Shown here piece after piece: positions 26,081-34,965 of a stretch of 56,280 nt of DNA. Below the pieces are notes generated by a model. The model worked only from the letters and a program-made list of their open reading frames with translations, did no database searches and had not been told where the DNA came from. Position 1 is the first letter of the stretch; every line of letters begins with the position of its first letter. Source of the stretch: an uncultured Bacteroidales bacterium (GTDB taxonomy: Bacteria > Bacteroidota > Bacteroidia > Bacteroidales > UBA932). The stretch spans positions 1-56,280 of the forward strand of contig ONMJ01000010.1 in assembly GCA_900318955.1 (NCBI GenBank). The letters are read 5' to 3'. Made by a program: the position numbers and the translations under genes.

Positions 26081-26094
26081 TTTAACTGTTAAAA
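26081..26094 (+). promoter_or_regulatory. Palindrome TTTAACTGTTAAAA in POT transporter leader
   Basis: A 6-1-6 inverted repeat (extended to 7-1-7) lies 17 bases after the -7 box and 10 bases before the start codon. The identical 14-mer occurs in the same relative place before the GlpT gene (53417-53430). A one-base loop cannot form in RNA, so a DNA operator is more likely than an RNA hairpin. Confidence 0.45.
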
Positions 26095-26104
26095 CCATAA
26101 ATCT

Positions 26105-27775
26105 ATGTTCAAAGGACAACCAAAAGGCCTGTTCGCTCTGGCTCTCGCAAATACGGGCGAACGTTTTGGCTACTACACCATGCTGGCAATCTTCATGCTG
26201 TTCCTCCAGGCCAAATTCGGCTTCGAGCAGGCAGCGGCCAGCCAGCTCTACGCCATTTTCCTTGCAGCCGTCTACTTTATGCCTGTCGTAGGCGGATGGC
26301 TCGCAGACAAAATCGGTTTCGGAAAGTGCGTAGTAACAGGTATCTGTGTAATGTTCATCGGCTATCTGTGCCTGTCGATTCCGACCCCTGCAAACGGTCT
26401 TGGGCTAGGATTGATGATAGCAGCCCTCGCACTTATCGCAGTGGGTACCGGCCTTTTCAAAGGCAACCTCCAGGTAATGGTCGGCAACCTCTATGACGAT
26501 CCTAAATATGCCTCCAAGCGCGACGCCGCCTTCAGCCTGTTCTACATGGCCATCAACGTAGGCGCAATGTTCGCTCCTTCTGCAGCTACAGCCATCACCA
26601 ACCGTTCCCTTGCAAAGTCAGGCCTCATCTACAAGGCCGACATTCCCGCCCTCGCGCATCAGTTCCTCAACGGGACAATCACCCCTGAAAATACCGAAAA
26701 ACTCACAGGACTCGCCGCTCAAATGCCGGGATACCAGGCCGCTGACCTCACTCAGTTCAGCAACTACTATATTGAGAATCTCGCCTCATCATACAATATG
26801 GGATTCGCCGTTGCATGCGTCTCCCTTATCGTTTCCATTGCAATCTACTTCGGATGCCGCAATTGGTTCAAGCATGCAGATGTCAACGCAAAGCAGGCTG
26901 CAGCAGTGAAGTCCGAGAACTATGTCGAGCTTACTCCCAAGCAGACCAAGGACCGTATCGTCGCTCTCTGCCTCGTATTCGCCGTAGTTATCTTCTTCTG
27001 GATGGCCTTCCACCAGAACGGTTCCTCTCTTACCTGGTTCGCCCGCGACTATACCCAGAGCTTCGCTACCGGATGGACAAGAATCGGCTTCAATATCTGG
27101 GCACTTGCCCTTATCGCCGCTTCGGTCTACACCCTCTTCGCTTCCTTCCAGTCTGAGACTAAAAAGAGCAAGATTATCTGCGCTATTGTGACCCTCGTTC
27201 TTTGGGGCGGAGCCTTCATGATTTACAAAGGCCTCAGCAATCCTCTCGAGATCTTCCCTCAGCTGTTCCAGCAGTTCAACCCGTTCTATGTAGTTGCGCT
27301 TACTCCTGTCAGCATGGCCATATTCTCAGCCCTCGCAAAGAAGGGCAAGGAGCCTTCTGCGCCTAAGAAAATCGGTCTTGGAATGTTTGTCGCCGCACTT
27401 GGTTACCTTGTAATGATCTTCGCTTCCCGAGGACAGGCATCCCCTGCAGCCCTTGCCGGTACAGTATCTCCCGACCCTGTCGTCCCGACATACCTGATGG
27501 GGACATATCTTATCCTCACCTTCGCAGAGCTCCTTCTTTCCCCGATGGGTATCTCCTTCGTTTCAAAGGTAGCTCCACCAAAGTACAAAGGACTCATGAT
27601 GGGACTCTGGTTCGCTGCAACAGCTGTCGGCAACTACCTCAGCTCGATCCCGGGACTTCTTTGGAAAGCTGTTCCGCTCTGGGCCAACTGGGCTATCCTC
27701 ATGGCGCTCTGCGCTATCGCCGGAGTAGTAATGTTCGCACTAATGAAAAAGCTCGAGGCGGCTACCGCTGAGTAA
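26105..27775 (+). CDS. POT/PTR family proton-coupled peptide transporter
   Basis: A 556-aa membrane protein with about 14 helices. The ALANTGERFGYYTMLAIFMLFL segment matches the POT ExxERFxYY motif, with Asn in place of the first Glu. GGWLADKIGFGKCV is the loop after helix 2, and GLFKGNLQVMVGNLYDD and FYMAINVGAMFAP are the PTR2 signatures. It imports di- and tripeptides using the proton gradient. Its operon partner downstream begins at the overlapping TAATG. A PepD dipeptidase gene on the divergent operon suggests shared use of peptides. Confidence 0.92.
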   Translation: MFKGQPKGLFALALANTGERFGYYTMLAIFMLFLQAKFGFEQAAASQLYAIFLAAVYFMPVVGGWLADKIGFGKCVVTGICVMFIGYLCLSIPTPANGLGLGLMIAALALIAVGTGLFKGNLQVMVGNLYDDPKYASKRDAAFSLFYMAINVGAMFAPSAATAITNRSLAKSGLIYKADIPALAHQFLNGTITPENTEKLTGLAAQMPGYQAADLTQFSNYYIENLASSYNMGFAVACVSLIVSIAIYFGCRNWFKHADVNAKQAAAVKSENYVELTPKQTKDRIVALCLVFAVVIFFWMAFHQNGSSLTWFARDYTQSFATGWTRIGFNIWALALIAASVYTLFASFQSETKKSKIICAIVTLVLWGGAFMIYKGLSNPLEIFPQLFQQFNPFYVVALTPVSMAIFSALAKKGKEPSAPKKIGLGMFVAALGYLVMIFASRGQASPAALAGTVSPDPVVPTYLMGTYLILTFAELLLSPMGISFVSKVAPPKYKGLMMGLWFAATAVGNYLSSIPGLLWKAVPLWANWAILMALCAIAGVVMFALMKKLEAATAE

Positions 27776-28476
27776 TGACGAAAGAAACTGTAAATCAACT
27801 GATAGAGTGGGCCGTTAAATACAACGACCCTCTCTATTTCAAAGAGGACCCTATCGCTTTCCCGACGAAGTTCAGGGATAAATACCGCCGGGGAGAAGCC
27901 GACTTGAGAGACATTGAGATTTCCGGCATCTTCGCCGCCCACTTCGCATGGGGTCGCCGTGCAATGATTGTCCGGGACTGCGGAAGGCTTTTCGACGAGA
28001 TGGACTGGAAGCCGTTCGACTATGTAATGAAAGGAGGGTGGAGAAGTGATAATACGAGTATCCACAGAACTGTCAAATGGTCGGAGGTTGCTTCTATTTG
28101 CTCCCGTCTCAAGACAATCTACCTAAGGCAGGATTCTCTGGAGAGCCTCTCGATAGAAGAGATTAGAACGGAGATTTTCGGACAGAAAGAGGATCCGAAG
28201 GCTCCGAATAAAAAGATAAATATGATGAGACGCTGGTTTGTCCGTGATGACGGGGCCGTGGATCTAGGGATTTGGAAAAATACTTCCCCCGAGAATCTTC
28301 TCATTCCCCTCGACGTCCATGTTCACGACATAGCAGTTGAGATTGGGCTTACCACCAGGCGTCAAAAAGACATTATTACTGTTCAGGAGATTACCGACAT
28401 TTTCAAGGATATTTTTCCCGGAGATCCCTGCAAGGGCGATTTCGCCCTCTTCGGATATGGTGTAACCCATTCATAA
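27775..28476 (+). CDS. TIGR02757 (DUF2400) family protein
   Basis: A 233-aa cytoplasmic protein of a family known mainly from Bacteroidota and related groups. Hallmarks are YNDPLYFKEDPIAFPTKF, IFAAHFAWGRRAMI, INMMRRWFVRDDGAVDLGIW and the C-terminal LDVHVHDIAVEIGLTTRRQKD followed by DPCKGDFALFGYGV. The helical layout with HVHD resembles HhH-GPD DNA glycosylases, to which the family has been loosely compared. The reaction is unknown. It overlaps the POT stop codon by one base. Confidence 0.88.
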   Translation: MTKETVNQLIEWAVKYNDPLYFKEDPIAFPTKFRDKYRRGEADLRDIEISGIFAAHFAWGRRAMIVRDCGRLFDEMDWKPFDYVMKGGWRSDNTSIHRTVKWSEVASICSRLKTIYLRQDSLESLSIEEIRTEIFGQKEDPKAPNKKINMMRRWFVRDDGAVDLGIWKNTSPENLLIPLDVHVHDIAVEIGLTTRRQKDIITVQEITDIFKDIFPGDPCKGDFALFGYGVTHS

Positions 28477-28479
28477 GAA

Positions 28480-29073
28480 ATGCCGAGACTTTTCGTAATA
28501 GGAGGATGCAACGGCGCCGGCAAAACGACGGCGTCATATACTATACTGCCAAGGCTTCTGGACTGCTCGGAGTTCATCAATTCCGATGAGTTTGCAAAGA
28601 GCCTCTCCCCTTTCGACCCCGACAAAGCGTCAATAATGGCCGGCAGGTATATGCATATGAAGATGCAGATCCTGATGCAGAAGAAAAAGGATTTTGGCAT
28701 CGAGAGCACCCTCGCGACAAGGTCCCTCCTCAAAATCATCAAAGAGAGCCAGGAGAACGGTTATACTGTCACCGTGCTTTATCTATGGATATCTTCTCCC
28801 GAGCTGGCTATAGAGAGAGTGAAGAAAAGGGTCACGGAAGGAGGTCACGACGTACTTGATGACACTGTCAGGAGACGTTTCAACGCAGGGCTTATCAATT
28901 TTTTCAACGATTACATGAACATCGCCGACGAATGGATTCTCGCGGACAACTCCGATCCTCCTTACAAGACAATCGCCAGCGGCTCCAAGAAAGGGATAAC
29001 GGTCCACGACCTAAAAAAGTACAGGGAAATAAAAGAGTCCATACTCAACGAAATCAGGAATGATAAAGACTAA
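28480..29073 (+). CDS. Zeta-toxin-like P-loop kinase, no antitoxin seen
   Basis: A 197-aa P-loop protein. GGCNGAGKTTAS is the Walker A motif, INSDEFAKSLSPFD the substrate-binding region of zeta-type kinases, FGIESTLATRSLL the switch segment, and DDTVRRRFNAGLINFFNDY the conserved arginine-rich lid. Zeta toxins phosphorylate UDP-N-acetylglucosamine. No epsilon-like antitoxin is adjacent, so it is probably a chromosomal housekeeping homologue with an unknown small-molecule substrate. It sits in a run of co-directional genes and overlaps tldD by 14 bases. Confidence 0.8.
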   Translation: MPRLFVIGGCNGAGKTTASYTILPRLLDCSEFINSDEFAKSLSPFDPDKASIMAGRYMHMKMQILMQKKKDFGIESTLATRSLLKIIKESQENGYTVTVLYLWISSPELAIERVKKRVTEGGHDVLDDTVRRRFNAGLINFFNDYMNIADEWILADNSDPPYKTIASGSKKGITVHDLKKYREIKESILNEIRNDKD

Positions 29074-30601
29074 ACAACAATATTTCAACATATTTGGAGT
29101 AGATCTTCCCCAGCTCGAGCTCCTTACGGCAGAGGCACTGTCAAAAGGAGGAGATTACTCCGATATTTATTTCGAAAACACTACATACGGCAACCTCACC
29201 CTCCGTGACGGAGCTGTCACAAGCGGAGGACAGCATATCGACTTCGGCGTCGGAATCAGGGTCCTTTCCGATGAGAAAACCGGATACGCCTATTCCGAGA
29301 GCACCCTAATGAAAGATATGATAGGGGCGGCAAGGGCCGCCGCTGCAATCGCAGAAGGCTCCGGAAGGACGGCTCCCGTGAAAATCGGCGAAGAAGGGAT
29401 CACTCCTAATGAAGCAGCCAGAATATTGAAGGCCTCGCACGACCTTGCCGACAGTTTCATCCCCTTTTCATCAAACGGAGGGAGAATGGTGCGGAAATTC
29501 TTTCCGGGAGAGCCCAATCCGTCGGCAGACAGATACCCTGTGAGTGTCCATTGGAGAAGCACAGGAGCCGATAAATTCCTTCCTTTTCTCGAAAAACTCG
29601 ATGCTGCCGTAAGAAGTCGCGACAGCAGGGTCGTAAAAGTACTCGCTATGCTCTCATGGCAGGTAAGTGACTACCTGATGTACAACTCTTTCTCGGAACT
29701 GAAATATGATACCCGTCCAATGGGAAGCGTCTCTGTATCAGTTGTTTTCCAGCAGGGAGACAAGATCTGCAACGGAGGTGCGTCAAGAAGCTTCAGGATG
29801 GGAGTGGAGATGCTCACTGACGCCCTTATCGAAGAGCTTGCCAATCTCTCGGTAAAGGGCCTTGACGACAGATTCGCAGCCGGAAGGCCGAAGGGAGGAA
29901 AGATGAGCGTAGTGATGGGAGCAGGAGCTTCTGGGATACTGCTTCATGAGGCCATGGGTCATGCTTTCGAAGCGGACTTCGCCAGAAAGGGTCAGTCTAT
30001 TTTCACGGGCAGAATCGGTGAAAAAGTCTGCCTCGAAGGCATCAACATCATCGACGATGCAACCATCAAAGGGAACCGTGGAGCCCTCAACTACGATGAT
30101 GAGGGAGTCCCCGGGCAGAAGACATATATGGTCGAGGACGGAGTACTGACTTCATTCCTCCATGACAGGATCAGCGCACGTCACTTTGGAGTAATGCCGA
30201 CCGGAAATGGCCGTAGGGAGTCTTTCCGCTACGCTCCTATCCCGAGAATGAGGGCAACCTATATGGAAAGCGGCTCGGAAGAGCCCGGAAGCCTCATCGA
30301 GAGAGTCAAGAAAGGAATCTTCGTAGATGAATTCTCCAACGGACAGGTAAAGATTGGAGAAGGAGACTTTACTTTCTATGTTAAGAGCGGATATCTGATT
30401 GAAGACGGCCGTCTTACTATGCCTGTCAAGGACATTAACATTATCGGCAACGGGCCCAAGGCTCTCTCGGACATCGTCGCAGTAGGGAATGACCTCAAAG
30501 TTGACGAAAGCGCATGGGTCTGCGGGAAGGAGCAGAGTGTCCCTGTTTCCTGCGGAATCCCGACTGTGCTGATTGATAATCTTACTGTAGGAGGAGAATA
30601 G
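29060..30601 (+). CDS. tldD: TldD metalloprotease subunit
   Basis: A 513-aa member of the TldD/PmbA family. The zinc-binding HExxxH is in GILLHEAMGHAFEADFARKGQS; C-terminal segments DDATIKGNRGALNYDDEGVPGQ and PVSCGIPTVLIDNLTVGG are typical of TldD. In E. coli TldD/TldE form a heterodimeric protease that degrades unfolded peptides and matures microcins. Only this subunit carries the metal site. The gene overlaps the zeta-like kinase gene and is followed after 1 base by its partner. Confidence 0.93.
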   Translation: MIKTKQQYFNIFGVDLPQLELLTAEALSKGGDYSDIYFENTTYGNLTLRDGAVTSGGQHIDFGVGIRVLSDEKTGYAYSESTLMKDMIGAARAAAAIAEGSGRTAPVKIGEEGITPNEAARILKASHDLADSFIPFSSNGGRMVRKFFPGEPNPSADRYPVSVHWRSTGADKFLPFLEKLDAAVRSRDSRVVKVLAMLSWQVSDYLMYNSFSELKYDTRPMGSVSVSVVFQQGDKICNGGASRSFRMGVEMLTDALIEELANLSVKGLDDRFAAGRPKGGKMSVVMGAGASGILLHEAMGHAFEADFARKGQSIFTGRIGEKVCLEGINIIDDATIKGNRGALNYDDEGVPGQKTYMVEDGVLTSFLHDRISARHFGVMPTGNGRRESFRYAPIPRMRATYMESGSEEPGSLIERVKKGIFVDEFSNGQVKIGEGDFTFYVKSGYLIEDGRLTMPVKDINIIGNGPKALSDIVAVGNDLKVDESAWVCGKEQSVPVSCGIPTVLIDNLTVGGE

Positions 30602-30602
30602 G

Positions 30603-31958
30603 ATGGAAGAGAAACTAACTGAAAATGAGATACTTCTAGCCAAGGAATGCATAACTCTGGCAAAAGAGGCCGGCGCTGAGAAGGTCAGAATCACTTTGAA
30701 CAAGAGCCTGATGGAGCTATTCGGAATGCTTGATGGAGAACTCGACAAGGTCACCCATGCCCTTGACAAGAGTCTGAGCATTGTCCTTTTTGCGGACGGG
30801 AAATCAGGTTCTTTCTCAACCAACCGACTGGTAAAGGAAGATCTCAAAGAATTTATTACAAGGGCAGTATCTACCGTCCGGATGCTTGCAAAGGATGAAT
30901 GCAGGGATCTTCCCTCCCCAGACAGGACGGTAAAAAAAGCAATCAAAGGGAATGAGCTTGGACTTTATGACAAAGAGTACGAGACTCTAACACCGGAGAA
31001 ACGGCTCACGATGGCAAAGTCTTCATCCATTTGGAAAGGTAAAGAAGCTCTCGAGAAAGGTTTCAGGATCATCTCAGAAGAAGGAGAATACTCCGACAGC
31101 GTTTTTGACACTGTTACCATCGATAGCAACGGCCTTTACGCCCGCCACACAGAAACCTCTTTCGAGATAGGATACGAAGTGACAGTAGAGGATCCGCAAG
31201 GCAACAGAATAAGCGCGTATTGGTGGGATGCCTCCCCGACTTTAAAGGGGATATGCGGTTCTCTGACAGATTGTTCGATGACTGCTGTAAAAAGGGCTGC
31301 AGGGAAAATAGGTCCCCGCCCCCACGAAGGAGGCCTTATGAATCTCGTTGTAGACAGCGAATGCGCCTCCAAGGTAGTCAGCCCCATACTGAATGCTCTG
31401 AGCGGCCATTCTATCCAACAGAAAAACTCTTTTCTCACAGGGAAAAAAGGAGAGAAAGTTTTCGGAGAGAATGTCACTATCATAGACCGTCCTCACGAAG
31501 AGGGCAAGACAGGAAGCCGGCTCTTCGACAGCGAAGGCGTAGCGACCGGAGACCTTCCAATAATTGAAAACGGAGTCGTCAAGAATTATTTTATTAATAC
31601 CTATATCGCTGGCAAGCTTGGGATAGAGCCAACAATTGAAGACTGCTCCAGGCCGGTTCTATCCACTGTCGGAGACTCAAAGGAAGTCAGTGACCTCCTC
31701 GAAAAGGTAGGGAGCGGAATCTATGTCACCGGTTTCAACGGAGGCAACAGCAATTCTGCCACCGGCGACTTCTCGTACGGAATTGAAGGCTTCGCATTCG
31801 AAAACGGGAAGATCCTCCACCCCGTACGGGAAATGCTCATGACCGGAAATTTCATTGACCTTTGGAACAACCTGATTGCAACGGCCGATGACGCCAGAAG
31901 CTGCATGTCGAAAATAATTCCTACATTAGCATTTTCAAACGTATATTTTGCAGGATGA
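30603..31958 (+). CDS. TldE/PmbA-like metalloprotease partner
   Basis: A 451-aa TldD/PmbA family protein lacking HExxxH (LVVDSECASKVVSPILNAL occupies that region), the expected form of the non-catalytic TldE/PmbA partner. SRLFDSEGVATGDLPIIENGVVKNYFINTYIAGKLG and the C-terminal SATGDFSYGIEGFAFENGKI are family hallmarks. It should pair with the adjacent TldD. It ends in an ATGA overlap with the SlyD-like gene. Confidence 0.9.
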   Translation: MEEKLTENEILLAKECITLAKEAGAEKVRITLNKSLMELFGMLDGELDKVTHALDKSLSIVLFADGKSGSFSTNRLVKEDLKEFITRAVSTVRMLAKDECRDLPSPDRTVKKAIKGNELGLYDKEYETLTPEKRLTMAKSSSIWKGKEALEKGFRIISEEGEYSDSVFDTVTIDSNGLYARHTETSFEIGYEVTVEDPQGNRISAYWWDASPTLKGICGSLTDCSMTAVKRAAGKIGPRPHEGGLMNLVVDSECASKVVSPILNALSGHSIQQKNSFLTGKKGEKVFGENVTIIDRPHEEGKTGSRLFDSEGVATGDLPIIENGVVKNYFINTYIAGKLGIEPTIEDCSRPVLSTVGDSKEVSDLLEKVGSGIYVTGFNGGNSNSATGDFSYGIEGFAFENGKILHPVREMLMTGNFIDLWNNLIATADDARSCMSKIIPTLAFSNVYFAG

Positions 31959-32590
31959 AAATAGAAAAAGATAAAGTGGTCGTACTGACCTATGAACTCG
32001 AAGTCGACGGTGTGATTGCCGACAGGGCAAGTGAAGATCATCCTCTTGACTTTATTCATGGCACCCATATGCTCCTCCCGAAGTTCGAATCGGAGGTAGA
32101 CGGACTGGAAGAGGGCGAAAGTTTTGCCTTCACCCTCCTTCCCGAAGAAGGATACGGTCCGTATGACGAGAGTAAGGTGCTTGAGCTTCCAAAGGCGGCT
32201 TTTACCATCGAAGGAGTTGTAAGAGAGGATCTTATGGAAATCGGAAGGACTCTCCCCATGATGGGGAAGGATGGAGGAATACTCTACGCCACCGTAAAGG
32301 AAGTTACCGATAATGGTGTCGTTATGGATTTCAATGACCGCATGGCCGGGAAAACCTTGAATTTCAAGGGAACTGTCCTCTCCGTCCGGGATGCTACCGA
32401 GAAGGAACTTCGTGAAGGTCTCCATGGAGAATATCTTCCTCCGGAAGAAGGGCACCACTGCTGCCATGGAAAGGGGAAGGGCCACTGTCATAAGCACGAA
32501 GGAGGAGAAGGATGCTGCCACGGTGGCGGCGAAGGCCATTGCCATGAGGGTGGTGAAGGCTGCTGCCATGACAAAGCGCCGGAGAACTAG
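31955..32590 (+). CDS. SlyD-like FKBP prolyl isomerase with Cys/His metal tail
   Basis: A 211-aa protein. The FKBP core has YELEVDGVIADRASEDHPLDFIHG and LPKFESEVDGLEEGESFAFTLLPEEGYGPYDE, with an insert-in-flap domain from ~70 to 130. The last ~45 residues are a Gly/Cys/His-rich tail with 10 His and 8 Cys and a repeated GGEGCCH unit. In SlyD this tail binds nickel and serves hydrogenase assembly; no hydrogenase or urease gene is in this window. The enzyme folds proteins at Xaa-Pro bonds in the cytoplasm. It overlaps the TldE-like gene by 4 bases. Confidence 0.93.
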   Translation: MKIEKDKVVVLTYELEVDGVIADRASEDHPLDFIHGTHMLLPKFESEVDGLEEGESFAFTLLPEEGYGPYDESKVLELPKAAFTIEGVVREDLMEIGRTLPMMGKDGGILYATVKEVTDNGVVMDFNDRMAGKTLNFKGTVLSVRDATEKELREGLHGEYLPPEEGHHCCHGKGKGHCHKHEGGEGCCHGGGEGHCHEGGEGCCHDKAPEN

Positions 32591-32592
32591 AG

Positions 32593-33579
32593 ATGAAAAC
32601 GGCCGTAGTCATACTGAACTGGAACACGAAGGAATTTCTCGAGAAGTTCCTTCCTCCTCTTATTGAATCGACGGAAGGACTTGACGCAGAGGTTATTGTC
32701 GCAGACAGTGCCTCTACCGACGCTTCTATGGAGATGATGTCGGAGAAGTTCCCCAAGATAAGGCAGATCCGCCTTGAGAAGAACTACGGCTTTACAGGAG
32801 GATATAACCGCTCGCTCGCACTTGTCGAAGCCGAGTACTATGTCCTTATAAACTCAGATATTGAAGTCCCGAAAAATTGGCTCTCACCGCTGGTCGAGTG
32901 GATGGATACCCATCCGGAATGCGGAGCCTGCGGTCCGAAGCTTCATTCCTGGTACGACAGGGACATGTTCGAGTATGCAGGGGCCGCCGGAGGATATCTC
33001 GACCGCTACGGCTATCCTTTCTGTAGAGGAAGGGTAATGAGCAAGATAGAGAAAGACACCGGACAGTACGACACCCCCGCCAATGTCCTGTGGGTTTCAG
33101 GAGCATGCCTTATGGTCAGGTCTTCCCTCTGGAATAGCCTCGGAGGGCTGGATGACCGTTTCTTTGCCCATATGGAAGAGATTGACCTTTGTTGGAGGAT
33201 ACAGCTCTCCGGATTCAAGGTTACCGTAGTCCCTTCTTCTGTAGTCTATCACATCGGAGGCGGAACTCTTCCGAAGAAGTCTCCATATAAACTCTTCCTC
33301 AACTACCGCAACAACCTTCTTATGCTGGAGAACAACCTGCCAAAGACTATCGGCAGAAAGAGGGCAAGAAGAAGAATTTTGACCAGAATGATTCTCGACG
33401 GAATGTCAGGAATCGTATACCTCATTACAGGTAAATGGGAATCATTCAAGGCCGTTGTCAAAGCCCACTGGGAGTACAGGAAACTCAGAAGAAGGACTGA
33501 CGAAGATGCTCATGCAAACATCGACGGATTGGTCAATTACTGGATGATACCAAGGAATTTGCTATTTTTGCAAAAATAA
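32593..33579 (+). CDS. Family 2 glycosyltransferase (rhamnosyltransferase-like)
   Basis: A 328-aa GT2 enzyme: MKTAVVILNWNTKEFLEKFL, VIVADSASTDAS, the YVLINSDIEVPKNWL metal site, VSGACLMVRSSLWNSLGGLDDRFFAHMEEIDLCWRI and VYHIGGGTL. This pattern is that of the large group often annotated as rhamnosyltransferases. A short basic, hydrophobic C-terminal segment (MILDGMSGIVYLITGK) may attach it to the membrane. The sugar is unknown. It begins 2 bases after the SlyD-like gene. Confidence 0.88.
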   Translation: MKTAVVILNWNTKEFLEKFLPPLIESTEGLDAEVIVADSASTDASMEMMSEKFPKIRQIRLEKNYGFTGGYNRSLALVEAEYYVLINSDIEVPKNWLSPLVEWMDTHPECGACGPKLHSWYDRDMFEYAGAAGGYLDRYGYPFCRGRVMSKIEKDTGQYDTPANVLWVSGACLMVRSSLWNSLGGLDDRFFAHMEEIDLCWRIQLSGFKVTVVPSSVVYHIGGGTLPKKSPYKLFLNYRNNLLMLENNLPKTIGRKRARRRILTRMILDGMSGIVYLITGKWESFKAVVKAHWEYRKLRRRTDEDAHANIDGLVNYWMIPRNLLFLQK

Positions 33580-33591
33580 AGGGAATACACT

Positions 33592-34956
33592 ATGAAGATC
33601 ATTATCGAAGGAGCCGGCGAGGTCGGATCGCATCTAGCGAAAATGCTCAGTCATGAAGCCAATGACATCACGGTCATCGACACCGATGCCGAAAGGCTGA
33701 CAAAGCTGTCGGCTGCTGCCGATGTAATCACCATCCAAGGCGACCCCTCGTCCGTGGATGTCCTAAAGAAAGCTGGTGCCGCAAGTGCGGATCTTCTAAT
33801 AGCCGTGAATCCCTTTGTCCCGCAGTCAATCAATCTGGTAAGCAGCCTGCTCGCAAAAAAACTCGGGACAAAAAGAGTTACTGCCAGAATCGATGACGAG
33901 AGCTATCTTGCTGTTGAGAACAAACTGATGTTCAAGGACATGGGAGTAGATCTTATGTTCTATCCCGAAAAGATTGCCTGCGACGAGACGATAGAGCTCC
34001 TCAAGCACAGTTCTACTTCCGATTCAATGGACTTCGCTAGGGGAAAACTCCAGCTCTCAGTATTCAAAGTTGACGAGGACTCCCCCATCCTCGATATGAA
34101 TGTAGCCGAATTCACGTCACAGTTCTCTTCTGTCAATGCTGAGACCCAATTCAGAATCATTGCAATCTCCCGAAGAGACCAGACTATCATTCCAAGATTC
34201 GACACAAGGTTCAAATATTTCGACCATATCTACATTATCTCTACTCGCGAGGGAATGAAAAACGTTATGCGTTTTCTCGGCAAGAGTGATGTCGAAATCA
34301 ACAGCGTCATGATTCTCGGAGGAGGACAGATAGGCTCCATGGTCGCCGACGCCCTCTCCAAGACCGTTGAGGATGTCAAGATTATCGAGATGGATAAAGA
34401 GCGTTGCATAGCACTCTCTGAAAAGCTTCCTCAAACGGTCAACATAGTCAACGGGGACGGCCGTAACTCGGATCTCCTGGTCGAGGAATCGATAAAGTCT
34501 TATGACGCCTTTATCGCCGTTACCGGAAATGACGAAGCCAATATTCTCGCATCCGTAGTAGCCAAGAAGTTCGGCGTCGGTCGCGTTATCGCAGAAGTGG
34601 AAAATATTGAATATCTGAGGCTTGCCGAGGAAATGGGGGTTGATGCCGTCATCAATAAGAAGCTCCTGACCGCCGGTCGTATTTTCAAGTTCACCCTCTC
34701 GGATAAGGTCCGTTTTGTCAAATACATGAACGGCACCGACGCTGAGGTATTAGAATATACCGTCGCTCCCGGCAGCAAGATTACAAGAGAAACACTCAAG
34801 GATACCGACTTCCCTTCCAATGCCATTATCGGTGGCGTGATTCGCGGATCCGATGCATTCATTGCAATAGGCAGTACCCATATAGAGCCTTATGACAGGG
34901 TTGCTGTCTTCGCCCTTCCTGAAGCAGTCAAGGATGTGGATCGTTTCTTCAAATAG
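33592..34956 (+). CDS. trkA: TrkA potassium uptake regulatory subunit
   Basis: A 454-aa peripheral protein with two RCK_N/RCK_C units. The first Rossmann motif is IIIEGAGEVGSHLAKML and the second VMILGGGQIGSMVADAL, each followed by acidic beta2 ends (VIDTDAERL and IIEMDKERC) expected for NAD(H) binding. The full-length duplicated form fits TrkA that gates TrkH/TrkG K+ channels. No trkH is present in this window. It lies 12 bases after the GT2 gene. Confidence 0.93.
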   Translation: MKIIIEGAGEVGSHLAKMLSHEANDITVIDTDAERLTKLSAAADVITIQGDPSSVDVLKKAGAASADLLIAVNPFVPQSINLVSSLLAKKLGTKRVTARIDDESYLAVENKLMFKDMGVDLMFYPEKIACDETIELLKHSSTSDSMDFARGKLQLSVFKVDEDSPILDMNVAEFTSQFSSVNAETQFRIIAISRRDQTIIPRFDTRFKYFDHIYIISTREGMKNVMRFLGKSDVEINSVMILGGGQIGSMVADALSKTVEDVKIIEMDKERCIALSEKLPQTVNIVNGDGRNSDLLVEESIKSYDAFIAVTGNDEANILASVVAKKFGVGRVIAEVENIEYLRLAEEMGVDAVINKKLLTAGRIFKFTLSDKVRFVKYMNGTDAEVLEYTVAPGSKITRETLKDTDFPSNAIIGGVIRGSDAFIAIGSTHIEPYDRVAVFALPEAVKDVDRFFK

Positions 34957-34965
34957 AGTCCGGCG

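Noticed and set aside
28480-29073. Toxin-antitoxin module
   Set aside because: The zeta-like kinase has no adjacent epsilon-like antitoxin; the neighbours are TIGR02757 and tldD.
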